Shown: positions 1-8,777 of the stretch, piece after piece
Layout: every line of letters starts with the position of its first letter
Position numbering within the stretch: the first letter of the stretch is position 1
DNA from: Opitutales bacterium
GTDB lineage: Bacteria > Verrucomicrobiota > Verrucomicrobiia > Opitutales > Seribacteraceae
DNA: 64,000 bases
NCBI GenBank assembly: GCA_028101545.1
Contig: JAOHKZ010000008.1
Location: 1-64,000, forward strand
Reading direction: 5' to 3'
Program-made: the position numbers and the translations under genes
Notes under the pieces: model-generated
The model's database searches: none
Seen by the model: the letters and a program-made list of their open reading frames with translations, nothing else
Told to the model about the DNA's origin: nothing

Positions 1-877
1 GGAGGGTGCATTGATGGCTCTTAATTATATGCACGACGCTAATGTTGTGGACCAACTCCTTGAGGGATTTTCGAAAATGAAGGATTCGGATATTAAACAA
101 AGAGTGGCTAAGACCTTGATCCGACTCGCGAACCGGGAAAAGGTTTATGATGGGGAGACCTGGTGGAGTACCCGCCCGGATACCCGTGGACCCTACTATT
201 ATCCGACAGCCTGGGAGAAAACGGAGAAGATTTCCAAAGTGTTGGTGAATGCGGCCAAGAATGGATCCGCCGATTTGAAATATGTGATTTCAGAACTGGC
301 AATCAAGGACCGGGTGGATTTGCCCGGTCTCCCCAAGACCGAGGATGTTCAGGTTGTTGCCAGAAATGAACCAAAAGTAAACCTCAAGAAGATTATGGAC
401 AAGCAGGGCCAGGTGGGTGAAATGAGTATCGAGGATGTCACCATCGCTCTGGGTAAGACCAAGGGGAGTATGAGTAAGGGGAAGGCCTTGTTTGCCCAGC
501 AGGGATGTGTTGCCTGCCATGCCTTAAATAAGGACGAGGTGCAAAAGGGACCTTATCTTGGACAGATCGGAGGGATTATGGATGCGGACCGGATTGCCAT
601 GAGTATTCTTCGTCCGGAGCAGGAAATTTCTCAGGGTTTTAAAACCGTTTCAATCACCACCAAAAAGGGAGGTGCTCATGTGGGCTTTGTCACCAACCGC
701 CTGAGTGATCAAATTGAAATGAGAGACATTGCCGGAACAGTTACCACATTGAAGACATCCGACATCGCCAACGAGACACTGCTGCCTATCTCCATGATGC
801 CAGCTGGCCTGGCCAATGGAATGTCCATGAATGATTTTGCCTCGCTCGTTCATTACCTAGCAGCTCAGAAAAACTAA
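1..877 (+). CDS. PVC-type heme-binding dehydrogenase, C-terminal part (5' truncated by window edge)
   Basis: The reading frame is already open at the first bases (Glu-Gly-Ala before Leu-Met), so only the C-terminal ~290 residues are present. They contain a helical, HEAT-like stretch and then a cytochrome c-type domain with a CVACH heme-binding motif (Cys at about 166 and 169 of the visible part). The downstream GPYLGQIGG, ILRPEQEISQGF and MMPAG segments are typical of the Pirellula/Verrucomicrobium heme-binding domain (TIGR02603 type). Family members are usually large periplasmic proteins with an N-terminal sugar-dehydrogenase-like propeller, thought to oxidise sugars and pass electrons to a c-type heme; that propeller lies outside this window. 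The stop is 15 bases before the next sulfatase, whose strong Shine-Dalgarno (AAGGAGAGGG) lies in the gap, so they are probably co-transcribed. The domain call is firm; the substrate is unknown. Confidence 0.85.
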   Translation, partial: EGALMALNYMHDANVVDQLLEGFSKMKDSDIKQRVAKTLIRLANREKVYDGETWWSTRPDTRGPYYYPTAWEKTEKISKVLVNAAKNGSADLKYVISELAIKDRVDLPGLPKTEDVQVVARNEPKVNLKKIMDKQGQVGEMSIEDVTIALGKTKGSMSKGKALFAQQGCVACHALNKDEVQKGPYLGQIGGIMDADRIAMSILRPEQEISQGFKTVSITTKKGGAHVGFVTNRLSDQIEMRDIAGTVTTLKTSDIANETLLPISMMPAGLANGMSMNDFASLVHYLAAQKN

Positions 878-892
878 AAGGAGAGGGAATTT

Positions 893-2269
893 ATGAATGC
901 ATCTTGGTTAATGGTTTTTTCCTTTTTTATTTTTAACATAGGACTTTTCCTGTCTGCTCAAACTCAACCAAATGTGGTGATCTTATTGGCTGATGATTTA
1001 GGGTACAAAGATGTTGGTTGTTATGGTGGTCCTGTTAAAACTCCGGCGATTGATCAGTTGGCTAAGGATGGAGTGCGGTTTACTGATTTTTATTCCGGCT
1101 GTGCCGTCTGTTCTCCTTCGCGTGCGACCCTTTTAACGGGAAGACATCATATAAGAACGGGTGTCTACAGTTGGATACACGATGAAGGTCAAAACTCTCA
1201 TTTGCTTCTTAGTGAGCGTACAATTGCAGAAATTTTAAAGGATCGAGGATATTCCACTGCCCACATTGGAAAATGGCATTTGGGTTTGCCGACAAAGAAC
1301 CGGTCCAAACCCACCCCAAGCCATCATGGTTTTGATTACTGGTTCACCACATGGAATAATGCATCTCCCAGTCATAAGAATCCGAATAATTTTATTCGAA
1401 ACGGACAGGCTGTTGGACCTTTGGAAGGATACTCCTGCCAGTTGGTGGCCGATGAAGCTATTGATTGGTTGGATAATCATCGGCATCCCAAGGCACCTTT
1501 CTTTTTGAATCTTTGGTTCCATGAACCGCATGCTCCAATTGCCGCACCAGACAAGATTGTTTCCACTTATGGGGAACTCAAAGACAGAGCAGCTGTTTAC
1601 TCCGGTACGATTGACAATACCGATCGGGCGATCAGTCGGGTAGTCGAAAAATTAAATCAAATGGGAGTTAGGGAAAATACTCTTATTATTTATGCATCGG
1701 ATAATGGAAGCTACCGTGACGATCGTGTAGGAAATTTAAAGGGAAGGAAGGGCTCAAATTGGGATGGAGGAATTCGTGTGCCGGGTATCTTCTCATGGCC
1801 CGCTGTAATTCCAAAAAATAGAGTGGAGAAACATCCGGCCGGTCTGGTTGACGTACTTCCGACCTTGTGCGGGTTATTAAATTTGGAAGTACCGCAGGAT
1901 CGAATGATTGATGGTTCTGATTTATCCCCGTTGCTGAAAGGGAAACCAGACAACTTTAAACGCCATCAGCCTATGTTTTGGCATCTGCAAAAGTCCCGTC
2001 CAATTGTGGCCATGCGAGACGGAGATTTCTCACTGGTGGCAAATCCAAATTATGAAATTCCTGCGACAAATATGTTTCAGGAACGCTGGATACCGAGAGT
2101 AAAAAATGGTGGATATAAGGATTTTCAACTATTTGATCTGTCAAAAGATCCAGGGCAGACACAAAACATTGCCTCCGATAATCCCGAGCTACTTAAAAAC
2201 TTAAAAGCTAAGTTATTACAAATTAATCAAAGCGTAATGGCGGACGGAACAGATTGGCATCTCCAGTAA
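893..2269 (+). CDS. Secreted type I sulfatase (CSPSR)
   Basis: A 458-residue arylsulfatase-type enzyme of the alkaline phosphatase superfamily, predicted to hydrolyse sulfate esters on a glycan after export. Residues 1-22 form a hydrophobic signal peptide. The metal-binding DD is at about 34-35 and the formylglycine site CSPSR begins at Cys73, followed by ATLLTGRHHIRTG. Further family landmarks are GKWHLG, FHEPHAP (metal and sulfate pocket) and YASDNGS. The length is normal for family S1. The ATG is preceded by AAGGAGAGGG at good spacing, which fixes the start. It lies 15 bases after the dehydrogenase and 8 bases before the metallophosphatase, so the three look like one transcript. Maturation needs a formylglycine-generating enzyme, which is not in this window. 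The class is certain; the sulfated sugar it acts on cannot be read from sequence alone. Confidence 0.95.
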   Translation: MNASWLMVFSFFIFNIGLFLSAQTQPNVVILLADDLGYKDVGCYGGPVKTPAIDQLAKDGVRFTDFYSGCAVCSPSRATLLTGRHHIRTGVYSWIHDEGQNSHLLLSERTIAEILKDRGYSTAHIGKWHLGLPTKNRSKPTPSHHGFDYWFTTWNNASPSHKNPNNFIRNGQAVGPLEGYSCQLVADEAIDWLDNHRHPKAPFFLNLWFHEPHAPIAAPDKIVSTYGELKDRAAVYSGTIDNTDRAISRVVEKLNQMGVRENTLIIYASDNGSYRDDRVGNLKGRKGSNWDGGIRVPGIFSWPAVIPKNRVEKHPAGLVDVLPTLCGLLNLEVPQDRMIDGSDLSPLLKGKPDNFKRHQPMFWHLQKSRPIVAMRDGDFSLVANPNYEIPATNMFQERWIPRVKNGGYKDFQLFDLSKDPGQTQNIASDNPELLKNLKAKLLQINQSVMADGTDWHLQ

Positions 2270-2277
2270 TTTATTAA

Positions 2278-3360
2278 ATGAAACTTGTATTACTAATTAT
2301 TTCCACTTGGTTTGTTTCTGGGCTAGGTGTATTCGCAAAGGAAACAAAACCTTGGAGCTTTGTAAGTATTCCCGATTTTCTTAATTTCGATATTGAGTAT
2401 CCACAGGAGGGATGGGAAGACGCCCTCGGGTTCATTATGGATTCCATGAAGAAAGAAAACCCTGCGTTTGTGATGGTACCGGGTGATTTGGTTATGGGGC
2501 ATTGGGGTACACAAAAGGAAGAAATTAACAAATGGGCGGATAAATATTATCCCGGATGGATCCAGCGATTTAAGGATCATGATCTCAAGGTATACGCAGC
2601 ATTGGGTGATCATGAAATTCGAGATAATCCATGGCGCGGAGCTCAGGCGGATGCTGTGCCGTTTTACAAGGATGCATTTCGGAGGCATTTAAAGATGCCA
2701 TTGAATGGGCCTGATCATATGAAGGGAACAGCCTTTTACTGGCTTCATGAGAACGCACTGTTCATATCGGTCGATGTCTTTGAAAAGGGTAAAAGTCGAC
2801 AAGGTGAGATTGCCGCAGGGGTAACGGGCAAACAACTGGTATGGTTCGAACAGGTGCTCAGCCAGCACAGGGATCAGGTCGATCACATTATAGTAATGGG
2901 GCACACTCCGATTCTTAGACCGGTCCGAACCTTCAGTTCCTCAGGAATGTTAACGGAAAATGGGAGGGATTCTGAGTTCTGGAGGGTGATGGTTAAATAT
3001 GATATCGACTTATATCTTTGCGGGGAGGTGCATGCCGTCACCTGTACGCAACGCGACGGCATTCAGCAAATCGCCCACGGTGGTCTCATCGGTCGCACCA
3101 CCAAGCCCAACTACCTGCTGGTGACTGTTCGCAAGGACAAGCTAGAACTCAATCTCAAGGAGATCGATCTTGCCAACGGCAAGGGCCGGCTCTGGCAAAG
3201 GGACAAAAGCAAGGGCCCGTGGGATACCATCACTATCACTCCAGAACGAAAAAAACAGGGCTTTACCTCGATCGGGAAGGTCACCCTAAACAAAGGAACC
3301 GCTGCCAAAAAGTTCGAAACTCAAACCGGCTTTTTCAACGAGAAAAACAACCCTAAGTAG
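2278..3360 (+). CDS. Secreted calcineurin-like metallophosphoesterase
   Basis: A 360-residue protein with a signal peptide (about 1-20, ending near VFA) and the ordered motifs of a calcineurin-like binuclear metallophosphoesterase: VPGDLV, LGDHE (the GNHE position), VMGHTP, and CGEVHA where GHxH is usual. It should hydrolyse a phosphate mono- or diester in the periplasm; the substrate is unknown. It starts 8 bases after the sulfatase stop, so the two are probably co-transcribed. Oddly, base and codon usage change within the gene. Up to about base 3030 codons end mostly in A/T, while from 3030 to the stop they are rich in C-ending codons such as GCC, ACC, CTC and AAC. This suggests recombination between diverged alleles or a replaced 3' end. 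Confidence 0.85.
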   Translation: MKLVLLIISTWFVSGLGVFAKETKPWSFVSIPDFLNFDIEYPQEGWEDALGFIMDSMKKENPAFVMVPGDLVMGHWGTQKEEINKWADKYYPGWIQRFKDHDLKVYAALGDHEIRDNPWRGAQADAVPFYKDAFRRHLKMPLNGPDHMKGTAFYWLHENALFISVDVFEKGKSRQGEIAAGVTGKQLVWFEQVLSQHRDQVDHIIVMGHTPILRPVRTFSSSGMLTENGRDSEFWRVMVKYDIDLYLCGEVHAVTCTQRDGIQQIAHGGLIGRTTKPNYLLVTVRKDKLELNLKEIDLANGKGRLWQRDKSKGPWDTITITPERKKQGFTSIGKVTLNKGTAAKKFETQTGFFNEKNNPK

Positions 3361-3490
3361 ATTTTGTTTGTCTTGCAGGTTAACCTAGAGCAGATCCAGC
3401 GGGCTTACTATGCAAAAAGATTTCTTTTCGCCCTCCGTCCTTCGACTCCTGAGCGCTAGCGGGTTGGTCAGCACCACCTTGTTGTGCCTT

Positions 3491-3898
3491 TTAAATTCCT
3501 TCGCCTTTGTGACCCTTCGCAGATCTCTGGTGGGCGTCTAGGATCGCTTTCAAAGTCTTCGAGCTGTCGCCTCCACGATAATATTTCCCTTCGACGGAAA
3601 ATACGCCTGGACCACTTACTGGTATCCACATCTTCACCTCCAGCGACTTCCCGTCCTTCTTCATGATTGTCGCATCAGCCAGTCTTTCATAGAGAGCAGG
3701 TTTCGGATCTATTCTTGCGGGCAACATATGGGGACGAATCTACTTCCAGTCTTCAGCGGTTGCCCGGAATTTGAGATCCTTGCCATTCTCTACCTTAATC
3801 AAGACTGCCTTAACTTCATCCGCAGGCGGTATCACCTGAGCAATGACGCTGGTGGTGAGGAGAACAAATAGTGACGATATTTGGAGTAATTTTTTCAT
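3491..3898 (-). pseudogene. Small secreted protein gene interrupted by an in-frame TAG
   Basis: From the ATG at 3898 the frame encodes a clear signal peptide (MKKLLQISSLFVLLTTSVIA) and then about 30 residues ending TAEDWK, where a TAG occurs at 3742-3740. The same frame then continues without further stops for another 82 codons (IRPHMLPARIDPKPALYERL and on) to 3491, giving 135 residues if the stop is ignored. The downstream half has natural protein composition, including a VPVSGPGVFSVEGKYYRG-like stretch read as PVSGPGVFSVEGKYYRGG. The simplest reading is a nonsense mutation in a formerly intact secreted-protein gene; a sequencing error is the main alternative. A start at the ATG 3727 would give a leaderless 78-residue fragment, which is less convincing. 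I do not recognise the family. Confidence 0.55.
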
Positions 3899-4057
3899 TT
3901 TTGTTTGGATAAATTTGGACTGGTTTAATATTAATCCTACTCCAGTTCTGTCGTAGTTCATCTGGATAGCGATACAACTAAAAAACAAGATGGAAGAAGA
4001 ATTCTTTATTCAGTATCATGAAATTATTGGACCAAGAAAAATGCCGCATTAGATACA

Positions 4058-4336
4058 ATGAAACACATAAAGAAAAAACATACGCCGGAAGAAATTCTTA
4101 ACCTAGTTAATGGTCACCTGGAAAAAGGTGAGGGATCCAAAGCTAGATACATAATGACCTTGACTACAGGTCTTGGAATCAAGGAAAAAAAGGATGTCCT
4201 TCAAGGTTTACGTAAATTAAAAGTAGAAGACATAACTAAGACCGATCTAACGGATATTAACAAATTTGGTTGCAGTTTTGGTGCTGCGGCCGTGCTGCTT
4301 GTTTCTTGTTCAATCATTTACAATCTTGTTTTTTAA
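4058..4336 (+). CDS. Small hypothetical protein with C-terminal membrane segment
   Basis: A 92-residue protein, not recognised. The first ~70 residues are charged and rich in Lys and Glu (KKKHTPEEILNLVNGHLEKG), predicted helical and cytoplasmic. The last ~23 residues (from FGCSFGAAAVLLVSC) form one hydrophobic helix, so it may be a tail-anchored membrane protein. The ATG follows AT-rich intergenic sequence and no strong Shine-Dalgarno is visible. It is one of two small orphan genes between the phosphoesterase and sulfatase blocks, 76 bases before the next gene. Coding status rests on length, amino-acid composition and the clean C-terminal helix. Confidence 0.5.
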   Translation: MKHIKKKHTPEEILNLVNGHLEKGEGSKARYIMTLTTGLGIKEKKDVLQGLRKLKVEDITKTDLTDINKFGCSFGAAAVLLVSCSIIYNLVF

Positions 4337-4412
4337 AGTGGTATCTAACAATGCTCGGCACTTAACAATGGATTCTGTACATTGGAAAACTTAAGATCGA
4401 TAGGAACTCCTT

Positions 4413-4898
4413 ATGAAAAAACTTCTAATTAGTGTCGCGTTTGTCGGACTTGCCTTAGCCACACTTTATCCCATTCGCGGAATGTTTCCCCCATTCTACT
4501 ATCAAGAGTTCAACGCCGTGCAAAAGAGGTTGGGTAATATTGGTGGCTTACGGATTCGCGATTCTTGGCAACATAAAGATGTGCGATTAGAGGATTGTGG
4601 ATTTGATGTTGAAATAGGGGGTAGGCAGGTCTCGCTTACTTTTTCGGATCATCAGGACTGGGTTGCCTTGTTCGACAAAATGGACGGAATTCGTCTTCCT
4701 AGGGACGGTCATCAACGCCTGGTAACTTGCGAACAAATGAATTCCGCCGGCATCAAAATCGATGGCCTATCCGACATCCTCGAGAACCTAGGTTCTTTCA
4801 TTGAATTTTGTTCGGATCAAGCAAACCTCAACCTGGTGTCCGATGAACAATACGATTATCAGGATCATTTAAACTATGCTGTAATTGAATTCCTTTAA
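4413..4898 (+). CDS. Hypothetical signal-anchored protein
   Basis: A 161-residue protein of unknown family. It begins with MKK and a hydrophobic segment (LLISVAFVGLALATLYPI) that could be a signal peptide without a clear cleavage site or a membrane anchor, so the remainder is probably extracytoplasmic. The soluble part is mixed alpha/beta in composition, with two cysteines (EDCGFDV, VTCEQM) and an acidic C-terminus. GGAACTCCTT before the ATG offers a partial Shine-Dalgarno. The stop is 25 bases before the preferred ATG of the following sulfatase, so they may share a transcript. I see no recognisable catalytic motif. Confidence 0.6.
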   Translation: MKKLLISVAFVGLALATLYPIRGMFPPFYYQEFNAVQKRLGNIGGLRIRDSWQHKDVRLEDCGFDVEIGGRQVSLTFSDHQDWVALFDKMDGIRLPRDGHQRLVTCEQMNSAGIKIDGLSDILENLGSFIEFCSDQANLNLVSDEQYDYQDHLNYAVIEFL

Positions 4899-4923
4899 TT
4901 CCGTATCCAATTTACAAAAAGTC

Positions 4924-6462
4924 ATGAAATTCCGTTTTGTAGTCACTTTATGGCTGATGGCAATCACGCCCTTTGGCTCTTATGCTGTACCCGAGGACGA
5001 GCAACCAAGCCATGGTTTGGTCGGGCTTCGTCCCTTGCCCCGTACTGCAAAAATGGATCATGGTCACAACCACGGCGAATCCTGTGGCCCTAAGGAAAGA
5101 AAGGCTTTGCCCACGGAAGTATCGCTGAAACCTTCTTCGAAACAAAGCCGCCCCAATGTGTTACTCATTTTCACGGACGACATGGGTTATTCGGATCTAC
5201 CGAAGTTTGGGAAATCCGAAATCCCCACTCCGAATATCGATCGCCTCGCGAAAGAAGGGACTTTGTTCACCGATGCCTATGTCACTGCCCCGATCTGCGT
5301 GGCTTCGCGGATGGGGTTGATGACCGGGCAAAACCAGCAGCGATTTGGTGTTTACTGTAATATGTATGGCTTAGATAAAATCCGACTTTTTCTTCGTCAG
5401 ACTCTGATGCCGGCAACTTTTCAGGAGGGCGGCTATCGCACTGCATTAGTCGGCAAATGGCATCTGGGTGGCAATATGAATTTGCATTACAAGCAGGGTG
5501 GTCCCTGCGATCGTGGCTTTGATGAATTTGTGGGCATTCGAGGCGGGCATGCAGATTTTTGGAAGGGCACACAAGTCTTTAGGGAGAATACCCGATTTCC
5601 AGCACCTGAATATTTAACAGACCTCTGGGGAAGTGAGGCGTGTGCATTTATCGATCGTAATTATCTGAATCCATTTTTTCTTTATCTCGCGTTCAATGCG
5701 GTTCATGCCCCAATGCACTCACTAGATAAAGATCGTGCGAAGTTTCTTAACATTAAAGACGAGAATCGTCGTACCTACGACGGTATGTTGCTTGCGATGG
5801 ACCGATCTATCGGGCACGTTCTTGACCGACTCGACAAAAAGGGGATTGCGGATAACACGATCGTTCTTTTTCTCAATGATAACGGAGGTGGTGGAAACAC
5901 TACCCAATACGCGTCTCACTCGCGTAATTTTGCCAATAATAAGCCGTTGAGAGGAAACAAGTTTGATATCCTGGAAGGGGGTGTACGTGTACCCATGCTC
6001 ATGCGCTGGCCGAAACAGATCCCTGCCGGAGAGGTGTATGGCGAGATGGTTTCCAGTACGGATGTATACCCGACCTTAGTGGCCGCGGCCGGTTTACAGA
6101 TGCCCGAAGGTCAACCAACTGACGGTGTAAATCTGCTTCCCTTTATTAATGGAAAGAACACATCTAAACCGCACGAATGGCTCTGCTGGCAGAATCGTAG
6201 CTGGATACCCCGGGAAAAAGGTGGCCCAGTCAAACCCAGACCCAAAGTTCATAATTCTGCTATCCGAAAGGGAAATTGGAAACTCGTTCGTATGAATGAA
6301 AAAATCGCTTCGAAGGCTCCACCGCCCCCATGGAAACTATACGACCTAAGTAAAGATATCGGAGAGCACAAAGACCTTTCCAAACAGCACAGGAATGTGG
6401 TCAAGGAGCTGGGCTCACTCTTCAATAAATGGCGATCGTCCATGCATCCCACTGTTGAGTAG
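4924..6462 (+). CDS. Secreted type I sulfatase with CVASR site and His-rich N-terminal linker
   Basis: A 512-residue sulfatase starting at ATG 4924; an in-frame TTG at 4885 would add 13 residues before an otherwise normal signal peptide, so I reject it. Between the signal peptide (about 1-21) and the catalytic core (from about 76) is an unusual linker of ~55 residues containing DHGHNHGESC, a plausible metal-binding patch. The core has the DD pair at 85-86, the formylglycine motif as CVASR (Cys125), GKWHLGG, FNAVHAPMH and LNDNGGGGN. CxAxR is a known but less common variant of CxPxR that formylglycine-forming enzymes can accept. Family membership is certain and the substrate unknown. It is followed after 77 bases by a DUF1080 gene. 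Confidence 0.93.
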   Translation: MKFRFVVTLWLMAITPFGSYAVPEDEQPSHGLVGLRPLPRTAKMDHGHNHGESCGPKERKALPTEVSLKPSSKQSRPNVLLIFTDDMGYSDLPKFGKSEIPTPNIDRLAKEGTLFTDAYVTAPICVASRMGLMTGQNQQRFGVYCNMYGLDKIRLFLRQTLMPATFQEGGYRTALVGKWHLGGNMNLHYKQGGPCDRGFDEFVGIRGGHADFWKGTQVFRENTRFPAPEYLTDLWGSEACAFIDRNYLNPFFLYLAFNAVHAPMHSLDKDRAKFLNIKDENRRTYDGMLLAMDRSIGHVLDRLDKKGIADNTIVLFLNDNGGGGNTTQYASHSRNFANNKPLRGNKFDILEGGVRVPMLMRWPKQIPAGEVYGEMVSSTDVYPTLVAAAGLQMPEGQPTDGVNLLPFINGKNTSKPHEWLCWQNRSWIPREKGGPVKPRPKVHNSAIRKGNWKLVRMNEKIASKAPPPPWKLYDLSKDIGEHKDLSKQHRNVVKELGSLFNKWRSSMHPTVE

Positions 6463-6539
6463 GGAAGAATTGGCAAGGACGATAAAGTGTACGGGGTCTA
6501 TTTCATGAATATCGAACATAAATAAACTAAAAAAAAAAT

Positions 6540-7238
6540 ATGAAAAAATTAATGAGACTAACAATATTATCCGTTCTGGTGGCTATAGTAAGTTCTTATG
6601 GAACGAATGTCATTGCCGCTGAATGGAACACGATCTTTAACGGCAAAGACATCAAGGGCTGGGAGAAGAAGGGGGGCGAAGCTGACTACAGGGTCGAAGA
6701 CGGTTGCATAGTCGGAACTACCAAGCCGAAGACTCCCAATACTTTTTTGTGTCCACCAAAAAAATATGGCAACTTTGAACTGATTTTTGAAGTGAAGTGT
6801 GATCCTGCTCTCAACTCGGGCGTCCAAATACGATCGATTTCCAACGCCAATGAAATCCCAGCCGACCTTTCTGAAGCAGATGCAGTGAAGGCAAAGAAGA
6901 AAGCCGACGGGAAATCGCTTTTCGGACCGCAGGTGGAAATCGCGGCAAACGGCAATGCAGCTGGAGTTTGGTTTGAAGGTGTCGGCGGCTGGCTACTGGC
7001 TCCCAAAAAGGAAATCACGAACAAGGCATACAAAAAAGAGGGCTGGAACGTCTATCGGGTTCTTGCCAAGGATGAACACATCCGCGTATGGATCAACGGA
7101 ACAAAAATTTCCGATGGTAAAGACACCCGAACACGCTTTACGAAAGGACGGTTAGGTTTCCAGGTTCATGGAGTTGGTAATAAAACCGAACCTCTTTCCG
7201 TCCGCTGGAAAAACATCAGAATTCGTCAAGTTAAATAG
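6540..7238 (+). CDS. Secreted DUF1080 protein (3-keto-glycoside hydrolase-like, LamG fold)
   Basis: A 232-residue single-domain DUF1080 protein. A signal peptide (about 1-27, ending VIAA) is followed by the family pattern W..IFNGKDIKGWEKKGG, VEDGCIVGTT, NFELIFEVKCDPALNSGVQIRS, GPQVEI, GWNVYRVLAKDEHIRVWINGTKI and RLGFQVHG. Some DUF1080 proteins cleave 3-keto-disaccharides made by sugar 3-dehydrogenases, so a role with the window's heme-linked dehydrogenases is plausible but inferred. The ATG is preceded by a run of A with no good Shine-Dalgarno. It follows the CVASR sulfatase by 77 bases. A DUF1080 domain also occurs fused to the large dehydrogenase at 51087-54671. Confidence 0.88.
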   Translation: MKKLMRLTILSVLVAIVSSYGTNVIAAEWNTIFNGKDIKGWEKKGGEADYRVEDGCIVGTTKPKTPNTFLCPPKKYGNFELIFEVKCDPALNSGVQIRSISNANEIPADLSEADAVKAKKKADGKSLFGPQVEIAANGNAAGVWFEGVGGWLLAPKKEITNKAYKKEGWNVYRVLAKDEHIRVWINGTKISDGKDTRTRFTKGRLGFQVHGVGNKTEPLSVRWKNIRIRQVK

Positions 7239-7491
7239 GCGAGTCTTACCAATGAGAATGTAGTGCAGGAACAGGCTAATTAGCAAATTACTGGTCGTTT
7301 GATGTTTGGATCATTACTTAATAGTTAGTCCCTTCACGCCTTAATTTTGCCCCAAAGTATAAATAATGAAGAAAGAAGAGGAGAACTGATTTTTAATATA
7401 AAACAAAATTCGCTGTTTGTACCGCTAAATAAGCATGAATTTTATCTCTAATGTGTTGTGTTTTCTACATTGCTGAATTAAAGTTTTAATT
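7239..7491. other. Longest intergenic stretch (253 bases), no feature identified
   Basis: AT-rich sequence between the DUF1080 gene and the HMA-domain gene. I looked for a hairpin with a T tract, a tRNA, a short ORF with a ribosome site and TTGCAA-type metal operators and found none that I would defend. It presumably holds the terminator of the first gene and the promoter of the second. Confidence 0.5.
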
Positions 7492-7941
7492 ATGAAATTC
7501 CATCCAATATTATTTTTCACAGTTACCGCAATCTTTACATCACATTTTTCCGTGGCGGATGAAGATAAAGAGGAAGCGCGACCTGAAGTAAGATTGGCCG
7601 CAGCAAAAAAAACCCTGTCTCTTTCTCCCAATATTTCATTGGTTTATGTTAAAGGTTTGGTTTGTCCTTCATGTGCCATCGGAATTCGTAAAAACCTTTC
7701 TAAAATGAAAGGAGTGGACAAAAAACGATTTAAAGATGGTATTGATATGAATCCAGAGACCCAACTTGTATCAATTGCTCTCAAGGAGAATGCTATAATA
7801 AACAAGAAGGATTTAATCGAAAGGGTAGATGATGCAGGATATATAGCCGTGGAAGAGTACAAAATGCACGATGACCACCTTGATTCTCTTAAGTTTAAGC
7901 ATGATGCAACAATCGAAGTTGTCCATCATACTCACAATTAA
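7492..7941 (+). CDS. Secreted heavy-metal-associated (HMA) domain protein
   Basis: A 149-residue protein with a signal peptide (about 1-22, ending SVA) and one HMA-like domain. LVYVKGLVCPSCAIGIRKNL carries the metal-binding CxxC (Cys58, Cys61), followed by a ferredoxin-like beta-alpha-beta pattern (MNPETQLVSIALKE, DLIERVDDAGYIAVEEY). The C-terminal tail is His-rich (MHDDHLDS, HDATIEVVHHTHN). HMA domains bind Cu(I), Zn(II) or similar ions; here it is exported rather than part of a P-type ATPase. The downstream outer-membrane barrel begins 11 bases after its stop, so the two are almost certainly co-transcribed and may form a metal-handling or metal-sensing pair. The domain is clear; the specific metal is not. 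Confidence 0.82.
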   Translation: MKFHPILFFTVTAIFTSHFSVADEDKEEARPEVRLAAAKKTLSLSPNISLVYVKGLVCPSCAIGIRKNLSKMKGVDKKRFKDGIDMNPETQLVSIALKENAIINKKDLIERVDDAGYIAVEEYKMHDDHLDSLKFKHDATIEVVHHTHN

Positions 7942-7952
7942 ACCTGATTACA

Positions 7953-8777
7953 TTGCGTAAAAACTTTTTTCTATTGGGAAGCATTTTTGCATGCTTATTC
8001 TCCGGTTCTGGGGTTCTTGCTGATGACCCGATAATGAATATGATGCCCCGCTGGTCCGGTGGGTGGGGCTATCAAGTCCATTACGAATATGTAAATGAGT
8101 CTGACCTTTTATTGGGAAGTAATAAGTTGCACGAGGGCTTTACCGAAGATGTAAATATTTTACACTTGGAAGGTGTATACACCTGGAAGAAAGAAGTTCG
8201 TATCACGGTCAAATTGCCTTATGTGTTGGATGCGGAACGCGAAATGCCTGACGGTTCGGGTGGGAAATTGATCCAAAAAGATAGCGGTTGGGGCGATCTC
8301 AATCTCGGACTGCCATTAAAAAAGTATTTTAATTTAGATGGAAAAAGCGGTTCGACTACATTCAAGCCTATGCTACGAATTCCTCTTTCCAGCAAGGATG
8401 AATACGATATTTACTATAAGGAATTCGGTGTGGGATTGGGATTCGGTCATGAGTTTGAAACCGCAGATTACTATTTTGGAATAGGTACCGCTGGGTGGGT
8501 TTTTGATGGTAACCGGCCTGCCGAATTACATACCTCTATTGATCTAGGATATAATTTTGAGACTAAAAGTTCCAATGGATCAATCTTTTGGGAAACAGAT
8601 TTCCATTTCGAGGATGATGAATCCAAAACTTTGTCATCTGGCCCGGCCTTCTATTTTAACCATAATGACACCATCCATTCCAGAATCGAATGGAAGCATG
8701 ATATTATTGACCACCAAGCTATTCTTGACCACGGCAACGGTAACCATTTTAAGATTGGGATCGGTTGGGTATTTTAA
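7953..8777 (+). CDS. Putative outer-membrane beta-barrel protein (MetA-deg/transporter-like)
   Basis: A 274-residue protein starting at TTG 7953, the only start that keeps the whole signal peptide (MRKNFFLLGSIFACLFSG, ending VLA). The rest alternates polar and aromatic residues in many short strands (WGYQVHYEYV, GVYTWKKEVRITVKLPYVL, FGVGLGFGHEF) and ends in a terminal aromatic (IGWVF), as in outer-membrane beta-barrels. The layout recalls the phenol-degradation MetA-like 'transporter' barrel family, but I would not name a substrate. It lies 11 bases after the secreted HMA protein, so an outer-membrane role in metal trafficking is a reasonable guess. The barrel assignment is moderate and the function unknown. 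Confidence 0.65.
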   Translation: MRKNFFLLGSIFACLFSGSGVLADDPIMNMMPRWSGGWGYQVHYEYVNESDLLLGSNKLHEGFTEDVNILHLEGVYTWKKEVRITVKLPYVLDAEREMPDGSGGKLIQKDSGWGDLNLGLPLKKYFNLDGKSGSTTFKPMLRIPLSSKDEYDIYYKEFGVGLGFGHEFETADYYFGIGTAGWVFDGNRPAELHTSIDLGYNFETKSSNGSIFWETDFHFEDDESKTLSSGPAFYFNHNDTIHSRIEWKHDIIDHQAILDHGNGNHFKIGIGWVF

